A stretch of 64,000 bases of DNA, taken from positions 1,902,001-1,966,000 of the forward strand of contig NZ_JAIZBH010000001.1 of assembly GCF_022267375.1 (NCBI RefSeq), read 5' to 3'. The translations under genes were made by a program, and so were the position numbers. Below, in pieces: positions 12,019 through 28,153 of this stretch (positions within the stretch are counted from its first letter, which is position 1; each line of letters starts with the position of its first letter). This DNA comes from Leptospira sanjuanensis (GTDB taxonomy: Bacteria; Spirochaetota; Leptospiria; Leptospirales; Leptospiraceae). Below the pieces are notes generated by a model. It ran no database searches, was not told the origin of the DNA, and saw only the letters and a list, made by a program, of their open reading frames with translations.

Positions 12019-13008
12019 TTAATAGGACCAGAGATATAGAAAACGAACCTGTCTTCCCGTTCCTAAAATTTTAGAGATCGGCGAATCCGGTCTTAACTCG
12101 GGAGATTGAACCTGATAAAAGTTCGTTCTCTTATCCGTGCTTTGAGAATAATAGATGATTCTAGGATTCGTGTTTCCCGGAGTTTTTTTGTAATTCGGAA
12201 GCGACATCGTCTCTTGAACTGCGTTGTCGAAATAACCGATCTTGTCGATCAGTCCGTGATGCAGCGCTTGGGACGCGGTGAAAATTCTTCCGTCCGCGAT
12301 CTTACGGAGTTCCGACGCGTTTTTTCCGGGTCTTCCGTTTTTCACGACTTCGAAAAACTTTTCGTAAAGATCGTCCACGATCGACTGAAGAAGTTTTCTT
12401 TGTTCGGGAGAAAGGTCTTCCAAAGGAGAACCGATCGTTTTGTTTCCGCCGGAACGGATCGATTGATCCTTGATTCCGAGTTTATCCAAACCTTCCTTTA
12501 CGTTGATTCCCGAAAGAATGACTCCGATCGAACCGGTCACGGAAGTCGGGTGCGCGATCACGAGATCGGCGGCCATGGAAATATAATACGCTCCGCTTGC
12601 GGCCGTATCCATAAAGAGCGCGACTACGGGGATTTTCTTTTTGGTTTTGAACTGAAGAATTTCTCTGTAGAGAATGTCGCTCGCCGTAACGGAGCCTCCG
12701 GGTGAATTGATCTTTAAGATGACCGCTTTGATTTCAGGATCAAGTTCCGCGAGTTCGAGTTGTTTTTTGACTCCCGCCAAGATCGAATCTTCTTGTCCGC
12801 CGAAGAAGGTCTTTTCGCCTTCGTCGCTGATCACGCCGTCGATCGGCACGATGAGAATCTTGTCTTCCTGTCTACCGGAAAGAAGTTTCTCTCTGAGTTC
12901 GGCGGACTTTCCCGGTCCGCCTAAGTTTGCGTTGACCGGAATATAGCAGTTTGTAAGAACCAAACCGAGGAATACGGAGGTTGTCCAAGTTAGAATCGAG
13001 TGTTTCAA
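12019..13008 (-). CDS. sppA: Signal peptide peptidase SppA-type serine protease, lipoprotein
   Basis: A 329-residue peptidase S49 protein. Ser138 in DTAASGAYY is the expected nucleophile and Lys190 in RSGGNKTIGSPL the general base; the spacing of 52 residues fits short-form SppA. An ATG-less start (TTG) is supported by AGGAGA at 13015-13020. The N-terminus is a signal sequence with lipobox LTNC, Cys21, so this form is probably anchored as a lipoprotein and not by a transmembrane helix as in E. coli. SppA proteins degrade cleaved signal peptides. It stands alone, divergent from the epimerase gene. Confidence 0.88.
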   Translation of the reverse strand: MKHSILTWTTSVFLGLVLTNCYIPVNANLGGPGKSAELREKLLSGRQEDKILIVPIDGVISDEGEKTFFGGQEDSILAGVKKQLELAELDPEIKAVILKINSPGGSVTASDILYREILQFKTKKKIPVVALFMDTAASGAYYISMAADLVIAHPTSVTGSIGVILSGINVKEGLDKLGIKDQSIRSGGNKTIGSPLEDLSPEQRKLLQSIVDDLYEKFFEVVKNGRPGKNASELRKIADGRIFTASQALHHGLIDKIGYFDNAVQETMSLPNYKKTPGNTNPRIIYYSQSTDKRTNFYQVQSPELRPDSPISKILGTGRQVRFLYLWSY

Positions 13009-13140
13009 AGAAATTCTCCTCTGGAATCGTCAGTTTCCTCTAAGAAAGCAGGCTTTCAATTCCTTTCCTAAGACCTAAACGTTTTAAAAACGGATCTAAA
13101 TTCGCTGGAAATCTGAACCGTTTTCGCCAGGCTTGCGCGC

Positions 13141-14046
<906 letters not shown>

Positions 14047-14145
14047 TTCTTTCTTAGAACTTTCGCGAAATCGATCGCTTTTTCGCATGCTTCGTTCTTC
14101 GTATTTTGTCCCGTTGAACGAAAAGAGCCCATCATTTGCATTCTT

Positions 14146-14191
<46 letters not shown>

Positions 14192-14198
14192 GACACAA

Positions 14199-15908
<1,710 letters not shown>

Positions 15909-15975
15909 CGTTCTTCGGAATGGTTCAAAGAGACGACCGAATACTAGAAGTTAAAAACATTCAAAGAGGAACAGC

Positions 15976-17193
<1,218 letters not shown>

Positions 17194-17196
17194 TCG

Positions 17197-18131
<935 letters not shown>

Positions 18132-18144
<13 letters not shown>

Positions 18145-18962
18145 ATCTCCATTCACGCAAGATAGAATTTCGAAACGAGAGATTTCTTTCTCCGGTTTGC
18201 GGACCGATCCTCGTTTTACACGGACTCTTCGGTTCTTCCAAAAACTGGCTGAGCGTCGGAGATTTTCTAAGTCGTTATTCCGACGTGTATTTGATGGATC
18301 TTCGAAACCACGGGGATTCTCCTCATTCTTCCGAACATTCCCTCGCTTCGATGGTGGAGGATTTGGAGGTCTGGATCGTGAAGAACGGAATCGAAAATCC
18401 GGCGATTCTAGGGCATTCCATGGGCGGGCTGGTTTCAATGGGATTTGCATTAAAGAATCCGAATATTCCATCCATCTTATTGATCGAGGACATCGCGCCG
18501 AAGGATTATCCGTTTCACTATGAAAGCGAAATGGCCTGTTTGCGGACCGACGTTTCCGGATTCAATTCCAGACAGGAAATCGACGCGGCCTTGACGAAAA
18601 TTCTTCCGGATGCGTTCGTTCGGAATTTTTTGGAAATGAATCTGGAACGCAGGGAAGAGGGCGGTTATCGTTGGAAACTCAACGTGGAAGGAATCGCCGG
18701 GTCGCCCCGTCTCTTACAGGATTTTTTCGCGCGTTATGCGAATCGACCCTACCGGCAACAAACCTACTTTATCACCGGCGGAATTTCGGATTTTTTTCGT
18801 AAAGAGGATCGTCTTACGGCTCGTTCATTCTTTCCGAATTCGAAGTTTTACGAAATCCCGAACGGAGACCATTACATGCACTACACCAAAGCGGCCGAGT
18901 TCCGAAGAATCGTGGAATCTATTTTGGAGAAGTCCGACGATTCTGAATTTGCAATAGCATAA
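18132..18962 (+). CDS. Alpha/beta hydrolase
   Basis: A 276-residue alpha/beta-hydrolase-fold protein. The oxyanion loop HGLFGSSKNW (30-39), the DLRNHGDSP strand and the nucleophile elbow GHSMGG (Ser96) are intact; His247 in NGDHYMHY is the probable catalytic base. It resembles the YbfF/ABHD11 esterase group. ATG 18132 is chosen because upstream in-frame codons lie deep in the preceding gene and the conserved domain starts soon after. It overlaps the preceding gene by 13 bp and the convergent symporter gene by 44 bp. A pimeloyl-ester esterase (BioH-like) role is conceivable given the nearby biotin genes, but nothing specific supports it. Confidence 0.85.
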
Positions 18963-20394
18963 GCCCGATTAAAAGACAAGTCCCGATTCCGAAAGGAACG
19001 AGAAGAGTAAAACCCGAGCCCGTCGATTTTCCGAAGGCTAAGGTGATTACGGGAGTCAGTCCGATCGCCAAGGACGCGTTTTTATCCTTTAAATTCTGCA
19101 TATACGAAAAAGTTGATATTCTTCCGCTGAGAAACACCGCAATGATAGGTCCGACCGTGTAGGAAGCGATCGAAAGCCCCAATTCCACAAGTCCCGTTTT
19201 GCCGGTCGTTAAAAAGAGAGGGAACAACGAACTCAACAAAAGAATCATTCCCCAGAACAGACTCAACGTGCCCGAACCGAATTTTTCAAATCCGAGATCC
19301 ACCTTGGTTGTCAACGAAAGCGAGTTGATCGAGCTGGAAAGTGTGGACATTGCGGAAGCCAAGATCGCCGCAAGTAAAAAACCGGTGATCGGGGAAGGCA
19401 CTTCTTCGAGAATGAACTTGGAAAAGACTTTGTCCTTGGGAAGGTTCGAACCTTCATAATAAAAATATAATAGAATCCCGATGCTTAAAAATAATACGAA
19501 TTGGAAAAAAACGAAAATACCCGATGAAATCATCGCTTTCTTCGCATCCGATTCGGAACGGCACGCAAGAACTCGTTGTACGAACATCTGATCGACTCCG
19601 TGCGTTCCCAACGTCAAAAGAATTCCGCCAACGATCGCGGTAGGTAAAAAATACGGAGAGGAGAATTCACTCCATTCGAAAATCCGCAGCTTGTTTGCTT
19701 CGTTTGCCCGGGTTGCGAGACTTACAACGTCGAATCCTCTGTCGATTAAAAGGGAACTCAGATAAAAAAGCGCGAAGATTCCTCCGGCAACATAAATCAG
19801 AAATTGCAACGAATCCACCCAAACCACCGAACGAAATCCGCCTTGCACCGTATAAAGAATCGTAATCGCCGAAATCAAAAGAAGACTTAAAATTTCTACG
19901 TGCAGAGTTTCCGCTTCTATCGAGGAATATTGTTTTAAAAATACTTCCAAAAGAATCGCGACCGGAATCGCGGACGCGTACATTCTTACTCCGTCTCCTA
20001 AGATTCGCGTGAGCTTGAACAAGAAGGTAACCGTTTTCTGGGAAACCTTTCCGTAACGGATTCCCACCCATTCATACACCGAGATAAAGCCGGATTGATA
20101 ATACATCGGGATAAACCATTGTGCGACGAGGATTCTCCCCAAAACGAAACCCAATCCGAGTCCGAGAAAGGTGAGATTGCCGGAGTAACTCAAACCAGGA
20201 ATATTCAAAAAGGTAAGCGTGGAAGTTTCGGTTGCGACGATCGAAAAACTGAGTGGAATCCAGGACAGTTCTCTTCCCGCAAGAAAGTAAGAAGAAGAAT
20301 CCTTATCCTTCTTTCTGGAAGTGAACCATCCCGAAAAAAGAACCAAGACGACGTACGATAAAAGAACGATCAGATCTAAAATGGAAAAGTGCAT
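18919..20394 (-). CDS. Sodium:solute symporter family protein
   Basis: A 491-residue inner-membrane transporter with about 13 hydrophobic segments. The ATETSTLTF stretch near residue 58, GLGLGFVLGR, and GTHGVDQMFVQRVLACRSE are characteristic of the SSS family, which couples Na+ entry to uptake of sugars, amino acids or similar solutes. Sequence cannot define the substrate. ATG 20394 is preferred to an upstream GTG at 20418 because the first helix begins right after it. The last 44 bp overlap the convergent hydrolase gene, so the final 14 codons are read on both strands. Confidence 0.88.
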   Translation of the reverse strand: MHFSILDLIVLLSYVVLVLFSGWFTSRKKDKDSSSYFLAGRELSWIPLSFSIVATETSTLTFLNIPGLSYSGNLTFLGLGLGFVLGRILVAQWFIPMYYQSGFISVYEWVGIRYGKVSQKTVTFLFKLTRILGDGVRMYASAIPVAILLEVFLKQYSSIEAETLHVEILSLLLISAITILYTVQGGFRSVVWVDSLQFLIYVAGGIFALFYLSSLLIDRGFDVVSLATRANEANKLRIFEWSEFSSPYFLPTAIVGGILLTLGTHGVDQMFVQRVLACRSESDAKKAMISSGIFVFFQFVLFLSIGILLYFYYEGSNLPKDKVFSKFILEEVPSPITGFLLAAILASAMSTLSSSINSLSLTTKVDLGFEKFGSGTLSLFWGMILLLSSLFPLFLTTGKTGLVELGLSIASYTVGPIIAVFLSGRISTFSYMQNLKDKNASLAIGLTPVITLAFGKSTGSGFTLLVPFGIGTCLLIGLMLLQIQNRRTSPK

Positions 20395-20518
20395 ATCCGA
20401 CAGAATGGGCCGGAACACGAACGAGAAAACTCTTTTTCAAATGCAGAATTTGGCGACACAAAACAAAGGAAATCGGAGTTCGGAACCCGAATTTTGAAAA
20501 TCGAATTCCGGAAATCGA

Positions 20519-20540
20519 AAATCAAATGACGATTTGATTT
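20519..20540. repeat. Perfect 9-bp palindrome between symporter and thrB
   Basis: AAATCAAAT (20519-20527) and ATTTGATTT (20532-20540) flank a 4-bp GACG centre. The dyad lies 60 bp upstream of the thrB start and about 125 bp upstream of the divergent symporter start. It has the size and symmetry of a dimeric regulator site. No regulator gene is adjacent. Confidence 0.5.
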
Positions 20541-20600
20541 GGAGAGAAATTCTGGTCGTAATTTTTACGATCGTCTCCGTAAGACGCATCGATCCGCGAT

Positions 20601-21566
20601 ATGACTTCGATTCGACAATATTCCATTCGAGTTCCCGGAACCTCGGCCAATTTGGGTCCGGGTTTCGATCTATTCGGTCTCGCGTTTCGAATCTACAACC
20701 GATTTCAGTTTCAATTTCGCGCGGAGAAAGAATTCAAAACTTCCGTCAAGGGAATGGATGTTTTGCCGTTCGCTCCGGACGAAGACATGGTTCTTTCTTC
20801 GTATCAATCCTACTTTCGAAAATTTCTTCCGGGACAAGAACCCGTTCCGTATTCTTTACATATGGATCTGAATCTTCCGATGAAAGGCGGTTTGGGTTCG
20901 AGCGCGAGCGCCGCTGTCGCCGGAGTCTGCGCCGCGCGATTCGCACACAAACATTTCTTTCCGAAGATTTCTCTTCCGAAAGAAAACGAATTTCTGTTTC
21001 ATCTCGGGCAAATCGAAGGACATCCGGACAATACGATTCCTGCGTATTTAGGCGGTTTCGTATTCGCGTATTTCAACGGGGAACGACTGGAATACGTCAA
21101 AAAGAAATTTCCTAAAAAGGTCCGTTGTTTTCTAATCGTCCCCGATCTCGAAACTTCCACGCATCAATCCCGCAAAACTTTACCGAGTTCGTATTCGACG
21201 GAAGACGTGATCTTCAATATGAGCCGGATCGCGACCTGGATGGAGTTTTTGGATTCGGGGAAGGTCAATCTTTTGAAGCTTGCGCTGGAGGATCGGGTTC
21301 ACACACCGTATCGAATGCATTCCGAATTTGCGCTCAATCCGTTTTTAAAGGAAGCGGAAAAGAATCTCATCGGTTATTCTCTTTCGGGCAGCGGTCCTTC
21401 AGTTCTTTTGTTTTCGGAAAGAAGCAAGGCTGTGCGCGTCGAAAAGATTCTGCGCGAAAAACTGGCGGAGTTTACCGCAAAGACCCATTTTAATTGTCAG
21501 ATTCTTTCCTTAAAGGTGGAAGAGGACGGGGTTTCCGAGTCGGTCAAAGAAATTAAAATTTCCTAA
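20601..21566 (+). CDS. thrB: Homoserine kinase
   Basis: A 321-residue GHMP-family kinase. The N-terminal VPGTSANLGPGFD, the ATP-binding GGLGSSASAA (96-105), GQIEGHPDN and the C-terminal SGSGPS loop are diagnostic. It phosphorylates L-homoserine to O-phosphohomoserine for threonine synthesis. The length matches bacterial ThrB (about 300-320). It is monocistronic here; thrA and thrC are not in the window. A hairpin with flanking A and T runs lies 21 bp after the stop. Confidence 0.92.
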   Translation: MTSIRQYSIRVPGTSANLGPGFDLFGLAFRIYNRFQFQFRAEKEFKTSVKGMDVLPFAPDEDMVLSSYQSYFRKFLPGQEPVPYSLHMDLNLPMKGGLGSSASAAVAGVCAARFAHKHFFPKISLPKENEFLFHLGQIEGHPDNTIPAYLGGFVFAYFNGERLEYVKKKFPKKVRCFLIVPDLETSTHQSRKTLPSSYSTEDVIFNMSRIATWMEFLDSGKVNLLKLALEDRVHTPYRMHSEFALNPFLKEAEKNLIGYSLSGSGPSVLLFSERSKAVRVEKILREKLAEFTAKTHFNCQILSLKVEEDGVSESVKEIKIS

Positions 21567-21581
21567 TATTTGAATTTTGTA

Positions 21582-21630
21582 AAAATCGAAATCGTTTGCT
21601 GCGACGGAAGCTTCCGCGCGATTTCGTTTT
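21582..21630. terminator. Probable bidirectional terminator, thrB / unknown membrane gene
   Basis: CGAAATCG (21587-21594) pairs with CGATTTCG (21619-21626). The enclosed loop contains a perfect palindrome CGGAAGCTTCCG (21605-21616). A run of A precedes the left arm and TTTT follows the right arm, so it can work in both directions. It sits between two convergent stops. Confidence 0.55.
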
Positions 21631-22276
21631 ACTCCTCCGCTTCTTCCCTTTCCTCTTTTCCGAAAGCGTAAAGTCCTTTTTTGATCGGGGTTCTTCGGTT
21701 GAGACCGGGATGAATTTTCGCGATCGTAAAGATGAATCTCATTCTTTCCTTGCCGAAGTTGTTGATAAAAAACTCGGAGGAAAGACGAATCTCGAAATAC
21801 TGAGTCATCCTTTCTTTCGTTACCTTATCCGAAATTCGAAAGTCGGCGCTTTTACCGATGATTTCGTAACTATCCAGTTTTTCTGTGGATTCCATTTTGG
21901 AAAAGGTCGGCATTGCGGGAGGTTTGAAGAGTACGGGAGAATTTTTGAGGATCTGGATTTCGTAGTCTTCCGAGTCCTTCGCTTTTTTGATGTTGAATAC
22001 GAGATGATTGTCGGAGATCGCGTTGCAATAGGTGCGGATCTCTCCCGAGGTTTGTCCTACAGTGAATCGGACGTTTCTTTGACTTTCGGAAACGACCAAA
22101 ACGAAACGATCGCCCTCTTCGGGAGGAGTTCCCGCTCCGGCGCTTCCTTTTTTTATGGCGGGATAAATCACTTCCTGAAAAAAAAGGAAGGCCAGTCCGG
22201 CAAAGGCGGCCAAACCGGCAAAGATCAGTATAATATCTAAACCGACCGTATAAATGAGTGCGAGAGTCAAAAACAA
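21629..22276 (-). CDS. Membrane-anchored protein of unknown function
   Basis: A 215-residue protein with one long hydrophobic segment (about 8-36) followed by a soluble domain of about 170 residues. The domain looks beta-rich (RNVRFTVGQTSGEIRTYC, then EDYEIQILKNSPVLF and YFEIRLSSEFFINNF) and ends in a charged tail. I do not recognise it. The predicted start is TTG; a second TTG two codons later is equally possible, and no good ribosome site helps. It lies 13 bp after the 125-residue gene and is probably coexpressed with it. Confidence 0.65.
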   Translation of the reverse strand: MFLTLALIYTVGLDIILIFAGLAAFAGLAFLFFQEVIYPAIKKGSAGAGTPPEEGDRFVLVVSESQRNVRFTVGQTSGEIRTYCNAISDNHLVFNIKKAKDSEDYEIQILKNSPVLFKPPAMPTFSKMESTEKLDSYEIIGKSADFRISDKVTKERMTQYFEIRLSSEFFINNFGKERMRFIFTIAKIHPGLNRRTPIKKGLYAFGKEEREEAEE

Positions 22277-22289
22277 AACCGCTTCTTCT

Positions 22290-22667
22290 CTATCGCCTTA
22301 CATCGATTTTGTGGTCGGTCGCGTTTTCGCTCATTCTGGAGCGCACCATCATGGAAAGAAGGTTCTTCATCTGTTCCGGACTGATGACTTGATTCATTCT
22401 TTCTTCAAAAGAAACCGGGGAAGGTTTCATGACAAGCTCTTCCGGATCGACTTCGTTCTTTTGGGTTCCGGATCGTTTTTGTTGGATCGACTCCGAACCG
22501 ACGACATCCTTTTCCCGAATCCGTTTTTCGATCGCTACCGGCTCTGACCGCAACGTCTCGCTCTCTAACTCGGCAGAACGCTTTCCTACGGGTTGCGTTC
22601 TCGATCGTTCGTCAGGCTGGGGCCAGGAAAACGAAAATGGTTGAATCGTTAATCCGGTCACATTCAT
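22290..22667 (-). CDS. Small Ser/Glu/Arg-rich protein of unknown function
   Basis: A 125-residue, low-complexity, highly charged protein with no signal peptide. It starts MNVTGLTIQPFSF and ends in a helical segment with ISPEQMKNLLSMMVRSRM. ATG 22667 is chosen because AAGGAGG lies 9-16 bp upstream, while the longer frame to 22754 lacks such support. No family is recognised. It appears to be cotranscribed with the membrane protein gene that follows after 13 bp. Confidence 0.6.
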   Translation of the reverse strand: MNVTGLTIQPFSFSWPQPDERSRTQPVGKRSAELESETLRSEPVAIEKRIREKDVVGSESIQQKRSGTQKNEVDPEELVMKPSPVSFEERMNQVISPEQMKNLLSMMVRSRMSENATDHKIDVRR

Positions 22668-22950
22668 AAACCCGAACCTCCTTGTTCTCCAGCTCGGACC
22701 CCTGTCGGAAATCCGAAGCTTCTCTATTAAAACTATCGGTAATAGAGGATTCACTTTAGTTTTTTTTCGGATTTTTTTCCAAAAGTGCCGCTGTTTTCGA
22801 TCTAATTCTTCCGTTTACTTCAATCGGATTTCGGGAGAGAATGCCAAGCAAAGGCCCGAATTTATCGTTTGCCAGCCCGCCCGACGTTTCTAAGCTGGCA
22901 AGTAGGGAAACTGCATCGCCGTTTTTTGAACCACTGGGAGAATCTTTTCC
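22668..22950. other. Divergent intergenic region with an inverted repeat
   Basis: About 280 bp between divergent genes. TTGCCAGC (22869-22876) and GCTGGCAA (22894-22901) form a perfect 8-bp inverted repeat with a 17-nt loop, 50 bp before the DsbA-like start. GGGAG at 22936-22940 is that gene's ribosome site. A 66-codon minus-strand frame starting at TTG exists here but has no supporting signals. No clear -35/-10 pair was found. Confidence 0.45.
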
Positions 22951-23994
22951 ATGCAAGACATAATCGATAAGCTTAAAGCGAAGGAATCCAGACCTTTGCT
23001 CATACTTTCCGCCGCATTTTTAATCTACATCGCGTTTACGATTCTCCCTTTGATTTCTTATTTTTCTCCGGATGGGATAGCCGAAATCAAAGGTAAGAAT
23101 TATACGATCAAAGACGTTGAAAAAGAGAATCCTAGAATCGCCCGTAAGTTCTACGCAGAGACGAACGATCGTTTGTACCGGGTTCTTTCCGAGTTTGCGA
23201 GCAAGAAGGTGGTTTCATTGGCTGCAAAGGAGCGTAACGTTTCCGAAAAGGAATTGCTGGAGCCTTCCGTTCCGGCTCCGAGCCTCGCGGAAATGCGCGC
23301 AATCTACGATCAGTATAAGAATTCTCCCGCTCTGAAAGGAAAGTCCTTCGATCAAGTAAAGACCGAAATCGAAAATCATCTCGTCTCTCAAAAGAAAGAA
23401 GAACTTAGAAATTCGCTCTTCGGACAACTCCGCAACGAATACAATATTTCCGTAAAGGTGAAGGAACTACCTCCTCTCCGAGACGAGATTCTTACCGGAA
23501 ACAATCCGTCCATCGGTCCGGAAAAAGCGAAGGTTACGATCGTAGAGTTTTCGGATTTCGAATGTCCTTTTTGCAAAAGAAGTCAGGACGTAAACGTTCA
23601 GCTGAGAGCGAAGTATAAGGATCAGATCCGCTGGGTGTTCCGCGATTATCCTCTTTCCTTTCATCCGAACGCGATGTTCGCACATATCGCCGCAAACTGC
23701 GCGAGTCCTCAAGGAAAGTATTGGGAATTCTTCAACGTTCTTTTTAACAATTCAGGAAATCTTCCGAAGGAACGCGTTCTGGATCTTGCGAGAGGAACGG
23801 GTTTGGATATGAAGGCTTTCAGTCAATGCGTGAACGACGCAAAGGTTCGTAAAGAAGTGGAAGAAGATATGGCGGAAGGGGAAAAATACGGAGTTAGCGG
23901 AACTCCCGCTTTCTTTATCAACGGTATTATGGTGGAAGGCGCTCAACCGATAGAAGCCTTTACCAAAGTGATCGATCAGGAACTTAAAAATTAA
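22951..23994 (+). CDS. Membrane-anchored DsbA-family thiol-disulfide oxidoreductase
   Basis: A 347-residue protein with a membrane anchor at about 18-39, a helical region (50-165) that resembles the SurA/PpiC chaperone N-terminal part, and a DsbA thioredoxin domain from about 180 to the end. The active site is Cys205-Pro-Phe-Cys208 and the cis-proline loop is [10 protein letters not shown]. The catalytic domain should face the periplasm and introduce or shuffle disulfides in exported proteins. The chaperone-like insert suggests binding of unfolded clients, which is inference. GGGAG precedes the ATG by 10 bp. The mdh gene follows after 26 bp. Confidence 0.85.
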   Translation: MQDIIDKLKAKESRPLLILSAAFLIYIAFTILPLISYFSPDGIAEIKGKNYTIKDVEKENPRIARKFYAETNDRLYRVLSEFASKKVVSLAAKERNVSEKELLEPSVPAPSLAEMRAIYDQYKNSPALKGKSFDQVKTEIENHLVSQKKEELRNSLFGQLRNEYNISVKVKELPPLRDEILTGNNPSIGPEKAKVTIVEFSDFECPFCKRSQDVNVQLRAKYKDQIRWVFRDYPLSFHPNAMFAHIAANCASPQGKYWEFFNVLFNNSGNLPKERVLDLARGTGLDMKAFSQCVNDAKVRKEVEEDMAEGEKYGVSGTPAFFINGIMVEGAQPIEAFTKVIDQELKN

Positions 23995-24020
23995 AATCAG
24001 AAATTAGGAGTCAGCCAAAT

Positions 24021-25001
24021 ATGAGTAAGACAGTGAAGGTCGCTGTTACAGGCGCTGCGGGACAAATCGGATATTCCCTTCTTTTTAGAATCGCTTCCGG
24101 ACAAATGTTCGGCGCGGACACGGCAGTGGAAATCCAGATGCTTGAATTGGAAGCTGCGCTTCCCGCGGCAAAGGGTGTAATTATGGAATTAGAGGACTGT
24201 GCGTTTCCTCTGCTTCAAAAAGTGACCGTCTCTTCCGATTTGGATACAGCATTCAAGGACATCAACTGGGCGTTGTTAGTCGGCTCGGTTCCTAGAAAAG
24301 CGGGAATGGAAAGAGGGGATCTTCTCAAAATCAACGGTGGAATTTTCGTCAACCAAGGAAAGGCGATCGAAAAGAACGCCTCTTCCGACGTAAGAGTTCT
24401 CGTCGTAGGAAACCCTTGTAACACCAATTGCTTGATTGCGATGAACAATGCAAAAGGTGTTCCACAGGATCGTTGGTTCGCGATGACAAAACTGGATGAG
24501 AACAGAGCGAAATCTCAGCTTGCTTCCAAAGCGGGAGTTCCCGTGAAAGAAGTGACTCATCTCGGAATCTGGGGAAACCATTCTTCCACTCAATATCCTG
24601 ATTTTTATAACGCAAAGATTTCGGGTAAACCTGTGACCGACGTGATCTCCGATCACGAATGGCTCAAGGGAGATTTTATCAAGAACGTTCAGCAAAGAGG
24701 AGCGGAGATCATCAAAGCAAGAGGAGCATCTTCTGCGGCGAGCGCTGCGAACGGAGTCGTAGACACGGTTCGCGGAATCATCACTCCGACCGCACCAGGC
24801 GACGCTTTTTCTGCGGCGATCGTTTCCGACGGTTCTTACGGCGCTGAAAAAGGATTGATCTTCGGATTTCCTTTGAAGTCCGACGGAAAGAAAGTGGAGA
24901 TCATCCAAGGTCTTCCTTTGAACGACTTTGCAAAAGAGAAGTTCAAGATCACTCACGACGAACTCGTTTCCGAAAGAAACGAAGTGAAGGAAATGCTCTA
25001 A
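24021..25001 (+). CDS. mdh: Malate dehydrogenase
   Basis: A 326-residue NAD-dependent malate dehydrogenase of the cytosolic type (as in eukaryotic MDH1 and Thermus). The Rossmann motif [12 protein letters not shown] is at 11-22, substrate-binding arginines occur in [12 protein letters not shown], and the catalytic pair is in the [11 protein letters not shown] and [12 protein letters not shown] segments. It oxidises malate to oxaloacetate in the TCA cycle. AGGAG lies 10 bp before the ATG. It sits between a dsb gene and the biotin genes with short gaps, so it may share their transcript. Confidence 0.95.
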   Translation: MSKTVKVAVTGAAGQIGYSLLFRIASGQMFGADTAVEIQMLELEAALPAAKGVIMELEDCAFPLLQKVTVSSDLDTAFKDINWALLVGSVPRKAGMERGDLLKINGGIFVNQGKAIEKNASSDVRVLVVGNPCNTNCLIAMNNAKGVPQDRWFAMTKLDENRAKSQLASKAGVPVKEVTHLGIWGNHSSTQYPDFYNAKISGKPVTDVISDHEWLKGDFIKNVQQRGAEIIKARGASSAASAANGVVDTVRGIITPTAPGDAFSAAIVSDGSYGAEKGLIFGFPLKSDGKKVEIIQGLPLNDFAKEKFKITHDELVSERNEVKEML

Positions 25002-25019
25002 ATTTCAAAGAGAGGTTTT

Positions 25020-26811
<1,792 letters not shown>

Positions 26812-26815
<4 letters not shown>

Positions 26816-28113
26816 TCTGGTATCCATTCACCCTTCAATTCGAACCCGATTCTCCCTTAAAGATCGCAAGGGCAAGAGAAGAATTCCTGTATGACGAGAA
26901 GGGGAATTCTTACATTGACGCGATCTCTTCCTGGTGGGTGAGCATCCACGGACACAATCATCCTAAGATTTTGCAGGCGCTTAAAGATCAGATGGACCTG
27001 CTCGATCATGTTCTACTCGCGGGTTTTACGCACGAACCGGCCGAGAATCTCGCGACCGAACTTTTACGAATCACGGACGGGCTTTTTCAACGAGTGTTGT
27101 ATTCGGACAACGGTTCGACCGCGGTGGAGATCATGATCAAACTCGCGTATCAGTATTTCCAGAACATCGGAGAAACGCAGAGAAAGACATTCATAAAGTT
27201 TGATACATCCTACCACGGAGATACGATCGGAACGATGAGCGTGGGCGGGGATTCCGTGTTCAATCGGGTCTTTGCCGGACTTTTGTTTCCCACAAAAGAA
27301 TTTCCGACTCCGAATTGCAGCTTTTGCCCGGTCGGTAAAAAACCCGATTCCTGCGCGGCGGAATGCGTGAACGCGGTCGAATCGTATTTGGAAGAAAACC
27401 CGAATTCGATCGCAGGAATCGTGCTCGAACCATTGATCTTCGGTTCCGGCGGAATGATCTTTTACAAGGAAGAAGTTCTCCAAAAACTCGAACGCATCGC
27501 GAAACGATTCGGAGCCTTGTTGTTGGTCGACGAGGTGTTTACCGGTTTCGGAAGAACCGGCGCGCTTTTCGCATATCAAAAAGCGAATATACAACCGGAT
27601 TTGGTCGCGATGGCAAAGGGTCTCAGCGCGGGAACGGCCGCCGTTGCCGTGACGTTGACGACCGAAAGAATTCATTCCGCATTCGTGACTCCCGATCCGG
27701 CTAAGGGATTTTATCACGGACATACCATGACCGGAAATCCGATTGCTTGTGCGGCGGCCCTTGCCTCCGTAAAACTCTTTCAAGAGGAGAATCGAATCGA
27801 TCAGGTTCGAAACCTCGAAACAAAGATGAAGATCGGACTGAAAAAAATCGCGGAAGAATTCCCGAACGCGATTCGGGATTGCCGCGTGTTGGGTGCGGTC
27901 GGAGTTCTCGAACTCGAGGTGGGAAGCGAGAGCGGCTACACGTATCCGGGAAACAAAATTCTCAAGAAAAAGTTTTTGGAGAAGGGTGTCGTGCTTCGCC
28001 CCTTAGGGAACGTGATCTATCTTACGCCTCCGTATATCATTTCGGATTCTTCCCTGGAAAAAGTATTCACGGCGATTCGGGAAACACTCTCTGAAATTTC
28101 CCTCGGGAAATAG
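26812..28113 (+). CDS. bioA: Adenosylmethionine-8-amino-7-oxononanoate aminotransferase
   Basis: A 433-residue class III aminotransferase that makes 7,8-diaminopelargonate using S-adenosylmethionine as amino donor. The [13 protein letters not shown] motif near residue 39 is a BioA hallmark, and the PLP lysine is Lys269 in [23 protein letters not shown] segment and a Cys-rich loop ([18 protein letters not shown]) follow; the second is somewhat unusual. ATG 26812 overlaps the bioD stop as ATGA. The upstream extension of the frame lies inside bioD and is not used. Confidence 0.93.
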
Positions 28114-28153
28114 ACTTTTCAAGAAAACTCCTTCCCTTGAACCTGTCTGAAGA

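Noticed and set aside
14063..14086. GCGAAA...TTTCGC hairpin after the epimerase gene
   Set aside because: The stem is only 6 bp and no T-run follows, so it was not listed as a terminator.
22756..22956. 66-codon minus-strand frame
   Set aside because: It begins at TTG across the DsbA-like start, lacks a ribosome site and covers that gene's probable promoter. It is possible but unsupported.
27064..27783. 239-codon minus-strand frame opposite bioA
   Set aside because: It is antisense to a certain gene, with a composition typical of shadow frames.
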